64,000 nucleotides of DNA from positions 186,001 through 250,000 of the forward strand of contig NZ_RHOH01000003.1 of NCBI RefSeq assembly GCF_003946115.1, given 5' to 3'. A model generated the notes under the pieces. It made no database searches. It saw nothing but the letters and a program-made list of their open reading frames with translations, and was not told where the DNA came from. This stretch comes from Lacticaseibacillus daqingensis (lineage in GTDB: Bacteria > Bacillota > Bacilli > Lactobacillales > Lactobacillaceae). The stretch's first letter is position 1, and each line of letters begins with the position of its first letter. Below are positions 25,466 through 35,247 of the stretch, piece by piece. A program made the position numbers and the translations under genes.

Positions 25466-26974
25466 ATGCCAACGATTCAACTCACCCATTTCACCTTTGG
25501 GTTTGCCACGCAAGCCCAACCGCTGTTTCAAGACGTCAGCCTGAACCTGGACACCGGCTGGCACCTCGGCCTCGTCGGGCGCAACGGCCGCGGCAAAACA
25601 ACGCTGCTGCGCCTGCTGCAAGGCCAGCTCACCGGCCGCGGCACGCTGGTGATGCCGCGCACCGCGCCGTATTTTCCCCAACCGATCCTTGACCCCAGCC
25701 AGCTGACGCTGGACGCCATGCAGGCCGTCAGCACCGCCGAGCAGTGGCAGCTTGAGCGCGAACTGCGCCAGCTCAACGTGGACCCGGCGATCCTGTGGCG
25801 TCCTTACGCCGATCTGTCCGGTGGCGAGCAGACCAAGGTGCGCCTGGCGTTGCTGTTCGCCCTGCCCGACCAGTTCGCGCTGATCGACGAACCCACCAAC
25901 CACCTGGATGCGGCCAGCCGGGCGCAGGTCGCCGCATACCTGAAGCGGCAAAGCGGCTTCATCGTGATCAGCCACGACCGCGACTTTTTGGATGCCGTCA
26001 CCGACCACACGCTGGCGCTGGACAAGCAAACCGTGACACTGACGGCAGGCAACTATTCCGCCTATGCCAGCGCGAAGGCCAACCAAGACGCCTTCGAACA
26101 GGCCACCGACGCGAAGTTGCGCCAGGACATCGCCCGGCTGAAGCAAACCGCGCGCCAAAAAGCGCAGTGGGCCACCAGCCGCGAAGGCGACAAGCACGGC
26201 GACCCCCACCAGCCCGGCTCCGGTGCGGTGGCCAACAAGGGCTTCATCGGCGCCCGTGCGGCGCGGGTGATGCAAAAGCGCAAGAACCTGGAACACCGTC
26301 TGGACCGCGAGCTGACCGCCAAGGCGCAGCTGCTGCAAAACATCGAGACCGTGCCGGCGCTCACGCTGAACACGGTGCCCGACCACCACGAGGTTTACCT
26401 TGACGTGCAAGACCTGTGGCTCGACTACGACGGCCAGCCGCTGTTCGCTCCGGTCAGCTTCACCCTGCGGCGCGGCGACCGGCTGGCCCTCGTCGGCCCC
26501 AATGGCAGCGGCAAGTCCAGCCTGATCGCGGCGTTGCTGCACCAGTTCACCGGCACCGTGCATGGCACCATTCGGATCCCTCAGTCGCTCACGCTCAGCG
26601 CGCAACGGCAGACCTATGGGGATAACCGCGGGCCGCTTCAGGCCTTCGCTGCGGCCCACCACCTGGATCACGAAACGTTTTTGAACAACCTCAAGAAGCT
26701 GGGGGTGCCGCGCGAGGCGTTCACGCTCCCGATCGAGCACCTGAGCGCCGGCCAGCAGAAAAAAGTCGAGCTTGCGCGCTGTCTGGGCACGCCCGCCAGC
26801 CTGATGATCTGGGATGAGCCGTTGAACTACCTGGACCTGGCCAACCAAGAACAGCTCACGGCCAGCGTCCTGGCCCACCAGCCAACGCTGCTGGTGGTCG
26901 AGCACGATGCCGCCTTTATCCACAAGGTCGCCACCCAGATCGTCACGCTGACGCCCCCGACTGGGGATAAGTGA
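25466..26974 (+). CDS. ABC-F ribosome-protection-like ATPase (Lsa/VmlR-like)
   Basis: A 502-residue soluble protein with two ABC domains and no membrane segment. The first Walker A is GRNGRGKT (residues 38-45), a form seen in Lsa- and VmlR-type antibiotic-resistance ABC-Fs; the second is GPNGSGKS. Signatures are LSGGEQTKVRLA and LSAGQQKKVELA. The interdomain linker carries a basic stretch (KRKNLEHRLDRELTA). Family members dislodge lincosamides, streptogramin A, pleuromutilins or related drugs from the ribosome. ATG 25466 follows TGGAGG. The attenuator-like leader supports a drug-inducible role. The spectrum cannot be predicted. Confidence 0.87.
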   Translation: MPTIQLTHFTFGFATQAQPLFQDVSLNLDTGWHLGLVGRNGRGKTTLLRLLQGQLTGRGTLVMPRTAPYFPQPILDPSQLTLDAMQAVSTAEQWQLERELRQLNVDPAILWRPYADLSGGEQTKVRLALLFALPDQFALIDEPTNHLDAASRAQVAAYLKRQSGFIVISHDRDFLDAVTDHTLALDKQTVTLTAGNYSAYASAKANQDAFEQATDAKLRQDIARLKQTARQKAQWATSREGDKHGDPHQPGSGAVANKGFIGARAARVMQKRKNLEHRLDRELTAKAQLLQNIETVPALTLNTVPDHHEVYLDVQDLWLDYDGQPLFAPVSFTLRRGDRLALVGPNGSGKSSLIAALLHQFTGTVHGTIRIPQSLTLSAQRQTYGDNRGPLQAFAAAHHLDHETFLNNLKKLGVPREAFTLPIEHLSAGQQKKVELARCLGTPASLMIWDEPLNYLDLANQEQLTASVLAHQPTLLVVEHDAAFIHKVATQIVTLTPPTGDK

Positions 26975-27019
26975 CCCCACTGGGGATAACGGCACACCGG
27001 CGAGTCACTTATCCCCCAG
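26961..27019 (+). repeat. Inverted repeat straddling the ABC-F stop codon
   Basis: CTGGGGATAAGTGAC (26961-26975), which contains the stop codon, is complementary to 27004-27019 with one extra base. ACTGGGGATAAC at 26980-26990 is a further direct copy of the left arm. There is no T tract after it; the true terminator comes later. Confidence 0.55.
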
Positions 27020-27097
27020 CGGTGGGAAAGCCTGTGGGTAACCGGCCGTCGAGTGGTGCAGTTTGTTGCATCATTCCCTGATTTAACTCAAAAAAAG

Positions 27098-27138
27098 ACT
27101 GATAATGGGGCGTATATCCCTGTTATCAGCTTTTTTTA
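27098..27138. terminator. Terminator between the ABC-F and fucosidase genes
   Basis: AAAAAAAGACTGATAATGGG pairs with CCCTGTTATCAGCTTTTTTT, giving a stem with T runs on both strands between convergent genes. Confidence 0.8.
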
Positions 27139-27164
27139 TTCCCATTGTGGGGAATATCTCTCTA

Positions 27165-28181
27165 CTACATCAACTTGGCCGCTTCCAACAGCGCCGCCTG
27201 GGCGCGCGCCGGCACGCGCCCCAGTGGGTCCAGCCCCACATTGAGCAGATAATTGATCCCCAACGCGTTCAAGTGCTGGCGTTTGCCCGCAATGGCCGCC
27301 GGCGTCAGCCAGTCCTGGTCATGCGCCGAATATCCCCACGAGTGGTTGGTGGTGCCGGCGGACTCGTACAGCCCGTGCGGCGACGGCTTGGCCCCATTGA
27401 GCGCGTTGTAATCTACTTGGGCTGGGGCCACCAGCGCGTCAGGCACCTCGTTGTCGCCCAACTCGACGTAATCGTAGGTGCCATTCCCCAGCCGCGAGTT
27501 GATCAGGCAGTCCGGCTGCGCCGCCTTGACCACCGCGTACAGCGCCTGGCTTTGCGCCGTGCTGAGCGTCACCGGCACATCGAACCAGGCGGTCGCAATA
27601 TCGCCGTAGTGCGTCATCAGCTCGCGGACCTGGGGCACGATTTTGGCGTCAAAGCACTGCGCATAGTCCTTGGCGGCCACATCGGGAAAATCCCAGCGGT
27701 TGTCCCAGGTGACGCCAGCCGCCGTGCTCGGGTCCGCGGTGTAGCCGCCGCCGTTCGGCTCGTGCCAATCCAGATCCTGTGAGTAATACACGCCAAAGCG
27801 CAGCCCCGCGGCCCGACACGCGGCCGCGAGCTCGCCGATCACATCCCGACCAAACGGCGTGGCAGCCACGACATTGTAGTCATCCACTGCGCTATCGTAC
27901 AGCGCAAAGCCATCGTGGTGCTTGGCGGTCACGACTAGGTACCGCATCCCCGCCGCCTGCGCCAAGGCGACGAGCGCCGGCGCATCAAAGTACAGCGGAT
28001 CAAACGCCGTCGCCAGCTTGCCGTACTCGGCGTTGGGGATCTGCCGGTCCGCCTGGAGCCACTCGGCGTACCCAGTGGTGAGCTGCCCGCGGTACTCCCC
28101 GGCCAGCAGGCTGTACAGCCCCCAGTGGATCATCATGCCGTACTCGGCGTGGCGGAACCAGTCCGTGTGTGTCGTTGTCAT
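27165..28181 (-). CDS. Alpha-L-fucosidase-like glycoside hydrolase (GH29)
   Basis: A 338-residue intracellular protein without signal peptide. The GH29 fold is shown by GMMIHWGLYSLLAGEY at the start, YLVVTAKHHDGFALYDS, and TAWFDVPVTL, whose Asp is in the nucleophile position of the family. The C-terminal NYLLNVGLDPLGRVP is also typical. It lacks the extra beta-sandwich of longer fucosidases. The ATG at 28181 has AGGAGG at 8 bases; the ATG two codons upstream is too close to it. No sugar transporter is adjacent. Fucosyl-oligosaccharide cleavage is the likely role. Confidence 0.9.
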   Translation of the reverse strand: MTTTHTDWFRHAEYGMMIHWGLYSLLAGEYRGQLTTGYAEWLQADRQIPNAEYGKLATAFDPLYFDAPALVALAQAAGMRYLVVTAKHHDGFALYDSAVDDYNVVAATPFGRDVIGELAAACRAAGLRFGVYYSQDLDWHEPNGGGYTADPSTAAGVTWDNRWDFPDVAAKDYAQCFDAKIVPQVRELMTHYGDIATAWFDVPVTLSTAQSQALYAVVKAAQPDCLINSRLGNGTYDYVELGDNEVPDALVAPAQVDYNALNGAKPSPHGLYESAGTTNHSWGYSAHDQDWLTPAAIAGKRQHLNALGINYLLNVGLDPLGRVPARAQAALLEAAKLM

Positions 28182-28235
28182 AAGCATCGCCTCCTGTTTG
28201 GGCTAGCATACCACGCCAGCGCGGGGCAACCAGTC

Positions 28236-28282
28236 CAAAAAAACTGGAACGCGGCAGGTTTCCCTTGCCCGTTCCAGTTTTT
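28236..28282 (-). terminator. Terminator of the FtsX-type ABC transporter operon
   Basis: AAAACTGGAACG and its complement form a 13-base stem directly after the permease stop, with T tracts. It also faces the fucosidase promoter region. Confidence 0.85.
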
Positions 28283-30880
28283 CTATTCGTTAGACTTCAG
28301 CGCTTCGATCATGTCGACGCGGCGCAGCTTACGGTGCGTCACGCCCATCACGATCGCGGTGAAGGCGATCATCAAAAGCGTGGCCGCCACCATCCCGGGC
28401 CAGCGGATCACCACGGGGAAGATCACCATCGGTGTAGCGGCCTGCTTGAGGATGAAGGCCAACAGCGCCCAGCCGGCCCCGTAGCCAAACACGATGCCGA
28501 TCAGCGTCATCACGATGTTTTCCCGCACGATGTACATCGTCACCTCGCGGTCGAAAAAGCCGAGCACCTTGATGGTCGACAGCTCGCGAATGCGCTCGGA
28601 GACGTTGATGTTCGTCAGGTTGTACAGGACAACGAACGACAGCACCCCGGACAGCAGGATGAAAATCAGCACCACCGGCGTCATGGTTTGCGCCATCGTG
28701 TCGATGCTGGTCAGCTGATCGCTGGTGAAGCTGGTGCCCAGCGCCTCACCGTCGGCCAACAGCGCATGGGCCAGCCGGTCCTGCTGCTTGGCCGTGGCGG
28801 CCTTCAACCGCACCAGCAGCCCCGAGACTTTGGCGGGCTGGCCGAACGCGGCGCGGTAGGCCGCCGGGCTCATGTAAGCGAACACGCCCATGTAGTTCGG
28901 CGTGACCGCGGCGACCCGGACGCGCACTGGGGCCCCGTTCGTCGGCGTGAAGGTGACGTGCGCACCTGCCTTGACGCCCAGGCGCACCGCGATTTTGCGG
29001 CTGATGATCAGGCCGCGCGCCGGAAGCTTGGCGCTCAGCGTCACATAGCGGTCAAAATGCGTGGTGGTCAGCGGGGTGAACAGGTTGACCTCATTGATCT
29101 GCGCGCCATTGGCGGTCGCCTTGCCGACGGTGGTGGCGATGGCGGCCGCGCTTTGGAACCGCGCGTCCTTGGCCAGCACCGTGCGCGCCGCTTGGTCGTG
29201 GCCGGCCTGCTTCAGCGCCACCAGCGCATCGTAGTGGAACACGCCGCCGTACTGCGCGGTGGCCGTGGCGCTGATCGAGTCGCGCAGCCCGAAGCCGGTC
29301 AACAGCAGCGCCGTGCCCCCGGCAATGCCGACGATGGTCATCACCATGCGGCTCTTATACCGGAACAGGTTACGGTAGCTGACCTTCTGGTGAAAACTGA
29401 GCCGGCGCCACAGCGGCGTGATCCGCTCCAGCAGGATGCGCTTGGCCGACTTCGGGGCCCGGGGCCGCATCAAGGCCGCCGGTTTTTCCGCCAGCTCCCG
29501 GCGCACGACGATGATGGCCGCGCCGACCGTGGCCAGCAGTGCGAATGTCATGGCAAGCGCAAAGATGCCCCACATGAACGGCACCGTCACCACCATTGGA
29601 ATGCACTGGTGATACAGCGAGATCACCAGCCGCGGCAGGGTCAGGTTGCCGATGACGCCGCCGAGCGTGGCGCCGATCACCCCGGCCATCAGCGCGTAGG
29701 TCAGGTAGTTGCGCGCGATCGCCCACTTGGTGTAGCCGAGGGCCTTGAAGGTGCCGATCTGGCCGCGCGCCTCCTCGACCATGCGCGTGATCGTGGTGAA
29801 AGTGATCAGCGCCGCGATCAGGAAGAAGAACACCGGGAACACGTTAGCGATGGCCGCAATGCGCTCCGATGAGTCCCCGTAGGCGGTAAATCCGGACAGG
29901 TCCGCACGCGTCTGCCAGGTGTATGTGGTTTTAGCGGCCGCTTCGGCCCGCTGGCGCGCCGCGGTCAGCTGCTTCTGGCTGGCGGCCAACTGCGCCTGTT
30001 GCGCGGCCAGCGCCGGCGTGCTCGTGACGGCCCCGCCGGACTGCGCGGCGAGCTGGGCCTGCGCGGCCTCAAGTTGGGCCTGGCCCGCATCGAGCTGCGC
30101 CTGCTGGGCATCCAACTGCTTGGTCGCGGTGGCTAACAGCGCCTTGGTGCGTGCCGCGGCCCGAGGTTTGAACACCCGCTTGAGCGCTTCGGTGCGCGTT
30201 TCGACGCGGTCGGTGTAGGCGTCGCTGTATGTGTTCACAGTTTGCAGGTCAGCAAAGCGCACGTTCAGCAGCGTGGCCACAGAGAGGTTCATCTGCGCGG
30301 CGGGGATGTAGGCAAAATACCGCACGGTACCGTCCCCCACATTGGCGGCCCCACGACTCGCATAGTCGATGTACAGCGGTGAATCCGCGAAGCCGACCAC
30401 CGTGTAGCTGCGGCGCTTGAGTTGCGCACTGGCATCGAAGCGGTAGGTGTCCCCCAGGTGGTAGCCGAAGTCCCGCCGGGCGCGCTCGTCCAGCACGATC
30501 TCGCCGGCCTTGGTCGGCAGGTGCCCGGCCCGCAGCGTCAGCCGGTTCTGCGTCGCGCCTTTGGTGTAGCCGTACAGCGCCACCACGTTATCATCGGTGC
30601 CCCCGGTGACAAACTTGAACTTGACGGTTTCGGCCTTCGCGCCTGCGACCTTTTCGGCCGTGGTCACATCGGCCTGGGTGAACCCGGTAGTCGACAGCAG
30701 CTGCACATCGCTCAGGTGGCTTTGGGTCACCGTGGTGTGCATCGAGTCGTTGAGCCCCGGCCCCGCCGCCTTGACGCCGACGAAAATCAGTGTGCCCAGC
30801 AGAATGATCAGGATGATGGCGATGAAGCGCCCGAGGTTGGCGCCGATTTCACGCCACATGTTTTTGGTCATGGGTTTCAT
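28283..30880 (-). CDS. ABC transporter permease with two FtsX domains
   Basis: An 865-residue membrane protein. One span lies near the N-terminus (LGRFIAIILIILLGTLIFVG), then a large extracytoplasmic region with a Gln/Ala-rich heptad-like segment (roughly residues 230-300, coiled-coil prone), an FtsX domain with three spans, a second extracytoplasmic region and a C-terminal FtsX domain. The layout fits type VII mechanotransmission permeases that move or sense peptides, lipids or lipoproteins rather than classic importers. The start is placed at ATG 30880; GTG 30892 is an alternative overlapping the ATPase stop. It pairs with the upstream ATPase. Confidence 0.9.
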   Translation of the reverse strand: MKPMTKNMWREIGANLGRFIAIILIILLGTLIFVGVKAAGPGLNDSMHTTVTQSHLSDVQLLSTTGFTQADVTTAEKVAGAKAETVKFKFVTGGTDDNVVALYGYTKGATQNRLTLRAGHLPTKAGEIVLDERARRDFGYHLGDTYRFDASAQLKRRSYTVVGFADSPLYIDYASRGAANVGDGTVRYFAYIPAAQMNLSVATLLNVRFADLQTVNTYSDAYTDRVETRTEALKRVFKPRAAARTKALLATATKQLDAQQAQLDAGQAQLEAAQAQLAAQSGGAVTSTPALAAQQAQLAASQKQLTAARQRAEAAAKTTYTWQTRADLSGFTAYGDSSERIAAIANVFPVFFFLIAALITFTTITRMVEEARGQIGTFKALGYTKWAIARNYLTYALMAGVIGATLGGVIGNLTLPRLVISLYHQCIPMVVTVPFMWGIFALAMTFALLATVGAAIIVVRRELAEKPAALMRPRAPKSAKRILLERITPLWRRLSFHQKVSYRNLFRYKSRMVMTIVGIAGGTALLLTGFGLRDSISATATAQYGGVFHYDALVALKQAGHDQAARTVLAKDARFQSAAAIATTVGKATANGAQINEVNLFTPLTTTHFDRYVTLSAKLPARGLIISRKIAVRLGVKAGAHVTFTPTNGAPVRVRVAAVTPNYMGVFAYMSPAAYRAAFGQPAKVSGLLVRLKAATAKQQDRLAHALLADGEALGTSFTSDQLTSIDTMAQTMTPVVLIFILLSGVLSFVVLYNLTNINVSERIRELSTIKVLGFFDREVTMYIVRENIVMTLIGIVFGYGAGWALLAFILKQAATPMVIFPVVIRWPGMVAATLLMIAFTAIVMGVTHRKLRRVDMIEALKSNE

Positions 30881-30885
30881 CGCGC

Positions 30886-31587
30886 TCACCACTCGATTTC
30901 TTCGACCGGCACGGGGGTCGGGTTGTCCTCAACCGAGCGCACCCGAGCGTCGTTGATGCGGATGACCCGGTCGGCCATCTTGGCCAGTGCCGCGTTGTGG
31001 GTGATAATAAGGACCGTTTTGTTGTCGCGTCGGCTCGCCGTCTGCAGCAACCCCAGCACCTGCTTGCCGGTTTCGTAGTCCAACGCCCCGGTCGGTTCAT
31101 CGCACAGCAAAAGCTTCGGGTTCTTCGCCAGCGCCCGAGCGATCGCCACGCGTTGCTGCTCGCCGCCGGACAGCTGGGACGGGAAGTTGCTCAGCCGCTC
31201 ACCGAGCCCCACCTCGCGCAGCACCGTGGCCGCGTCTAGGGCGTCTGAGACGATCGAGTTGGCCATCTCCACGTTTTCCAGTGTGGTCAGGTTGGGGATC
31301 AGGTTGTAAAATTGGAACACAAAGCCGACTTGCTCGCGGCGGTAAGCCGTCAGCTGGCGGTCGTTGAACTTGGCGATGTCCACGCCGTCGATGATCACCT
31401 GGCCGCTGGTCGGTGTGTCCATGCCGCCCAAAATGTTCAGCACGGTCGACTTGCCCGCGCCGCTGGGGCCGAGGATGACGGTCAGTTGCCCTTCCTCACA
31501 GGCAAAGCTGAGATCGTTGTTGGCGACAATTTCCGTTTCGCCCATTTGATACCGCTTGAATTCGTTGCGCACTTCGATATAACTCAC
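30886..31587 (-). CDS. ABC transporter ATPase (MacB/LolD-like)
   Basis: A 233-residue nucleotide-binding subunit. Walker [10 protein letters not shown] (near residue 40), the [11 protein letters not shown]-loop, signature [15 protein letters not shown] and Walker [13 protein letters not shown] are all intact, as is the H-loop in IITHN. The FVFQFYNL stretch and DEPTGALD are characteristic of the MacB/LolD group that partners FtsX-type permeases. The permease gene follows at once. A TetR regulator is divergent, so drug or peptide efflux under TetR control is a reasonable guess. Confidence 0.93.
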   Translation of the reverse strand: MSYIEVRNEFKRYQMGETEIVANNDLSFACEEGQLTVILGPSGAGKSTVLNILGGMDTPTSGQVIIDGVDIAKFNDRQLTAYRREQVGFVFQFYNLIPNLTTLENVEMANSIVSDALDAATVLREVGLGERLSNFPSQLSGGEQQRVAIARALAKNPKLLLCDEPTGALDYETGKQVLGLLQTASRRDNKTVLIITHNAALAKMADRVIRINDARVRSVEDNPTPVPVEEIEW

Positions 31588-31616
31588 GATTAGCCTCCAT
31601 TAACTGCACACAGTGT

Positions 31617-31625
31617 TGGTATAAT
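31617..31625 (+). promoter_or_regulatory. Extended -10 promoter of the tetR-like gene
   Basis: TGGTATAAT ends at 31625 in the gap between the divergent ABC operon and tetR-like gene. The short dyad ATAATCATATTAT follows it and could be part of an operator; its arms are only five bases. Confidence 0.45.
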
Positions 31626-31725
31626 CATATTATGCCTGCCTGACCCCCACGCGACAAGCGGCAGTTACCCAGCGCTTTGTTATCAATTAGACACTTATGC
31701 CCCATTATGTTGAAAGGAAGCCCTC

Positions 31726-32268
31726 ATGGTCGGAACGAAAAATAATCGGCGCACCCAGTACACCAAGGCGCGCCTGCGCAAGGCCCTGGTCAATCTGCTG
31801 GCCACCACCCCGCTGGAGAAAATCACCGTCACGGCACTGTGCGCCGCGGCGGACGTCAACCGCGGCACCTTTTACGCCCACTACGCGGACCCCACCGCCT
31901 TATTTCACGCCGTCGAAGCCGACCTGTTGGCGACCATTCGGCCCCTGATCGGCGGTCCCGAAGGCGATCTGACCGGCTGGTTGCCCGCCGTCCTCACCGT
32001 CATTCGGCAGGAGGACGCGGCCACCCAGCTGATCCTCGCCAACCTCGCCGACTCGACGCTTTTGCAAACCATTCTCGACCCGCTGCGTCACCGCACCATG
32101 GCCGAGTACAGTCGCTGGTTCGGCACCGACGATCCCGTTATGCTGAACTACTACTTCGAGTTTTGCCTCAGCGGCGCCATTCACGTCATTACCACCTGGC
32201 TGCGCACTGGTGCGCGGGAGACACCGGAACAGATCGCCACTGTGATCGGGAACATGGCCCCGGGCTGA
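31726..32268 (+). CDS. TetR/AcrR family regulator
   Basis: A 180-residue regulator. Residues about 10-60 are the DNA-binding domain: ALVNLLATTPLEKITVTALC then AADVNRGTFYAHYADPTALF, the usual TetR helix-turn-helix. The C-terminal ligand domain is of the short TetR_C type seen in DhaS-like and uncharacterised Firmicute regulators. The ATG follows GAAAGGAAG. It is divergent from the FtsX-type ABC operon and is the probable local regulator. Confidence 0.9.
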   Translation: MVGTKNNRRTQYTKARLRKALVNLLATTPLEKITVTALCAAADVNRGTFYAHYADPTALFHAVEADLLATIRPLIGGPEGDLTGWLPAVLTVIRQEDAATQLILANLADSTLLQTILDPLRHRTMAEYSRWFGTDDPVMLNYYFEFCLSGAIHVITTWLRTGARETPEQIATVIGNMAPG

Positions 32269-32336
32269 GCGCAAGCGTCCCAGCCCCGGCCGGCTGCCCC
32301 AATCCCTTATAATAAAAGGGAAAGGAGCTGTTTTTT

Positions 32337-32885
32337 ATGACGACCAAAATTGGGTTCATTGTTGGGAGCCTGCGCGAAGGCTCATACAACCGCAAAGCGG
32401 CCAAGGCCTTCGCCGCGCTGTTGCCGGCCGACTACGAGGCCGTGTGGCTGCCCATCGGCGACCTGCCGTGGTACAGCGAGGACTTAGACACCGCCACCCC
32501 ACCCGCCGAGTGGCAGGCGCTCCGCACCGCGGTGGCCCCGCTTGACGGCATCATTTTCTTCACGCCGGAGTACAACCGCTCCGTGCCCGGCGTCCTTAAA
32601 AATGCGCTGGACGTGGGCTCACGGCCGTACGGGCACAACGTCTGGGGCGGCAAGCCGGCCCTCGTTGTCAGCGTGTCCCCAGGGGCCATCGGTGGGTTTG
32701 GGGCTAACCATCACCTCCGCCAAAGCCTGACCTTCCTCGACATGCCGACCCTCCAGCAACCCGAGGCCTACATCGGCAACGTGGCCAAGCTCATGACCGA
32801 TGAGACCCACTTCATCGACGGCACCACCCAGTACTTCCAGCTGATCCTCACCAAGTACCTCGACTTCATGAACCGCCTGATCTAA
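32337..32885 (+). CDS. NADPH-dependent FMN reductase family protein (copy 2)
   Basis: A 182-residue flavodoxin-like reductase. GSLREGSYNRKAA is the phosphate loop and TPEYNRSVPGVLKNALD the flavin-contact signature; VVSVSPGAIGGFGANHHLR fits the quinone/chromate reductase (YieF/ChrR) group. ATG 32337 follows AAAGGAG. It is more canonical than the copy at 14301. The substrate is likely a quinone or similar electrophile. Confidence 0.92.
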   Translation: MTTKIGFIVGSLREGSYNRKAAKAFAALLPADYEAVWLPIGDLPWYSEDLDTATPPAEWQALRTAVAPLDGIIFFTPEYNRSVPGVLKNALDVGSRPYGHNVWGGKPALVVSVSPGAIGGFGANHHLRQSLTFLDMPTLQQPEAYIGNVAKLMTDETHFIDGTTQYFQLILTKYLDFMNRLI

Positions 32886-33243
32886 GGTATGTTTTAAGAT
32901 CCCGGACTCCGGTCCAACCAGTGACACTTCCAGCTCCGGTGGGTGGTGGCGGAACGCGTGGGGCTCCCCCGAGCCAAAGTGCGGTCTCGGGAACCGCCCT
33001 TGTTGTAAGCCAGCAAAGTACGCCGACTAACAACAATTTCACGCTGGCTCGCCACCCGCCTACGCTTCCAGTGTCACTGGCTGAACCTCCGTCCTCAATT
33101 TGTGAACCATCCAAGTATTGTCATGAATGGCCGCATTGACTGGCCAATACCCATCGAGATTCACGTCAAAATATTTCGCACATCTTTCAAAACTTACCTT
33201 CACGGCACCACCGCACGCTAAAGCGGCCTGGCTAAAGAGGCAC
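32886..33243. other. Gene-free, dyad-rich stretch between convergent genes
   Basis: I find no convincing gene. CCAGTGACACT (from 32919) pairs with AGTGTCACTGG (ending 33078). Inside it GGTGGGTGG pairs with CCACCCGCC, and CCCGAG/CTCGGG forms a hairpin. TTGTTGT and AGCCAGC are followed by their complements ACAACAA and GCTGGCT in the crossing order of a pseudoknot. Two minus-strand frames of 66 and 82 codons overlap here without good start sites. The 33080-33240 part is less GC-rich and might be a gene relic. A structured RNA is possible; no clear promoter is seen. Confidence 0.35.
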
Positions 33244-33245
33244 AA

Positions 33246-33272
33246 AAAAAACCGCCACAAGGGCGGTTTTCT
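33246..33272 (-). terminator. Terminator of the cold shock gene
   Basis: AAAACCGCC and GGCGGTTTT form a compact stem followed on the minus strand by a long T run, just past the stop. Confidence 0.9.
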
Positions 33273-33277
33273 TTGTA

Positions 33278-33478
33278 TTACAGCTTGTTGACGTTAGCCG
33301 CCTGTGGGCCGCGGTCGGACTGTTCTACATCAAAGCTTACGGCTTGGCCTTCGTCGAGCGTCTTGTAGCCGTCACCTTGGATAGCGGAGAAGTGAACGAA
33401 AACGTCCTTGCCATCTTCACCAGTGATGAAGCCGTAACCTTTGTCAGCGTTGAACCATTTAACTGTACCTTGTTGCAT
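33278..33478 (-). CDS. csp: Cold shock protein (CspA family)
   Basis: A 66-residue single-domain OB-fold protein that binds RNA and single-stranded DNA. It begins [18 protein letters not shown], with the RNP1-like KGYGFI and RNP2-like VFVHF motifs intact. ATG 33478 follows AAGGAGA. An extended -10 (TGGTATACT, minus strand, near 33595-33603) implies a leader of about 110 bases, the long untranslated region typical of cold-shock mRNAs. Monocistronic. Confidence 0.97.
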   Translation of the reverse strand: MQQGTVKWFNADKGYGFITGEDGKDVFVHFSAIQGDGYKTLDEGQAVSFDVEQSDRGPQAANVNKL

Positions 33479-33720
33479 TGTATGAATCTCCTTCATATTA
33501 AACCAAATTTGTGACAAACAGCCGGTAATCAATGAAAGAAATCCATTAATGCCAATACACTTCTGGCTCTCAATTCATCTATCACGGTGACACTAGTATA
33601 CCACGTTCCGTGAGAAACACCTAATCTTTTGTCCCCACCGCAATTTCCGGGCGCGCACCACTTCGCCAGCCGGGCCAATGCCCCCTCGATCGGTGCGCCA
33701 GTGCCCGCCCGTTGACGCGC

Positions 33721-35082
<1,362 letters not shown>

Positions 35083-35179
35083 TTAATTTTCTGTTTAGTT
35101 TACCACATTAGAAAGCGCTAAGACGCCTTGACGCACAAACGACACGAAAAAAATATCGTTCGGGTTTAGCCGAAGAACG

Positions 35180-35224
35180 CCAAACAGCTCGGACCGCCCA
35201 TGAAGCGGGGTCCGAGCCGTTTGG
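35180..35224 (-). terminator. Terminator of the amino-acid permease gene
   Basis: A 16-base inverted repeat with one mismatch (35180-35195 against 35209-35224) lies just after the permease stop. Confidence 0.8.
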
Positions 35225-35247
35225 TGACGTGCTGATCACGCCATCGA

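Noticed and set aside
25272-25544. A 90-codon frame starting GTG within the ABC-F leader
   Set aside because: Its start lies directly on the GGAG, it runs deep into the ABC-F gene out of frame and shows no protein-like pattern.
25388-26995. A 535-codon minus-strand frame across the ABC-F gene
   Set aside because: It mirrors the strong ABC-F gene, has no recognisable domain and reads as the low-complexity shadow usual in high-GC DNA.
28265-29872. A 535-codon plus-strand frame across the FtsX permease gene
   Set aside because: His/Arg/Gln-rich antisense shadow of a clear permease gene with no family match.
32866-33260. Two overlapping minus-strand frames (82 and 66 codons) between the flavin reductase and cold shock genes
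   Set aside because: No ribosome sites, no recognisable family, and one begins inside the cold-shock terminator; described instead as a dyad-rich stretch.
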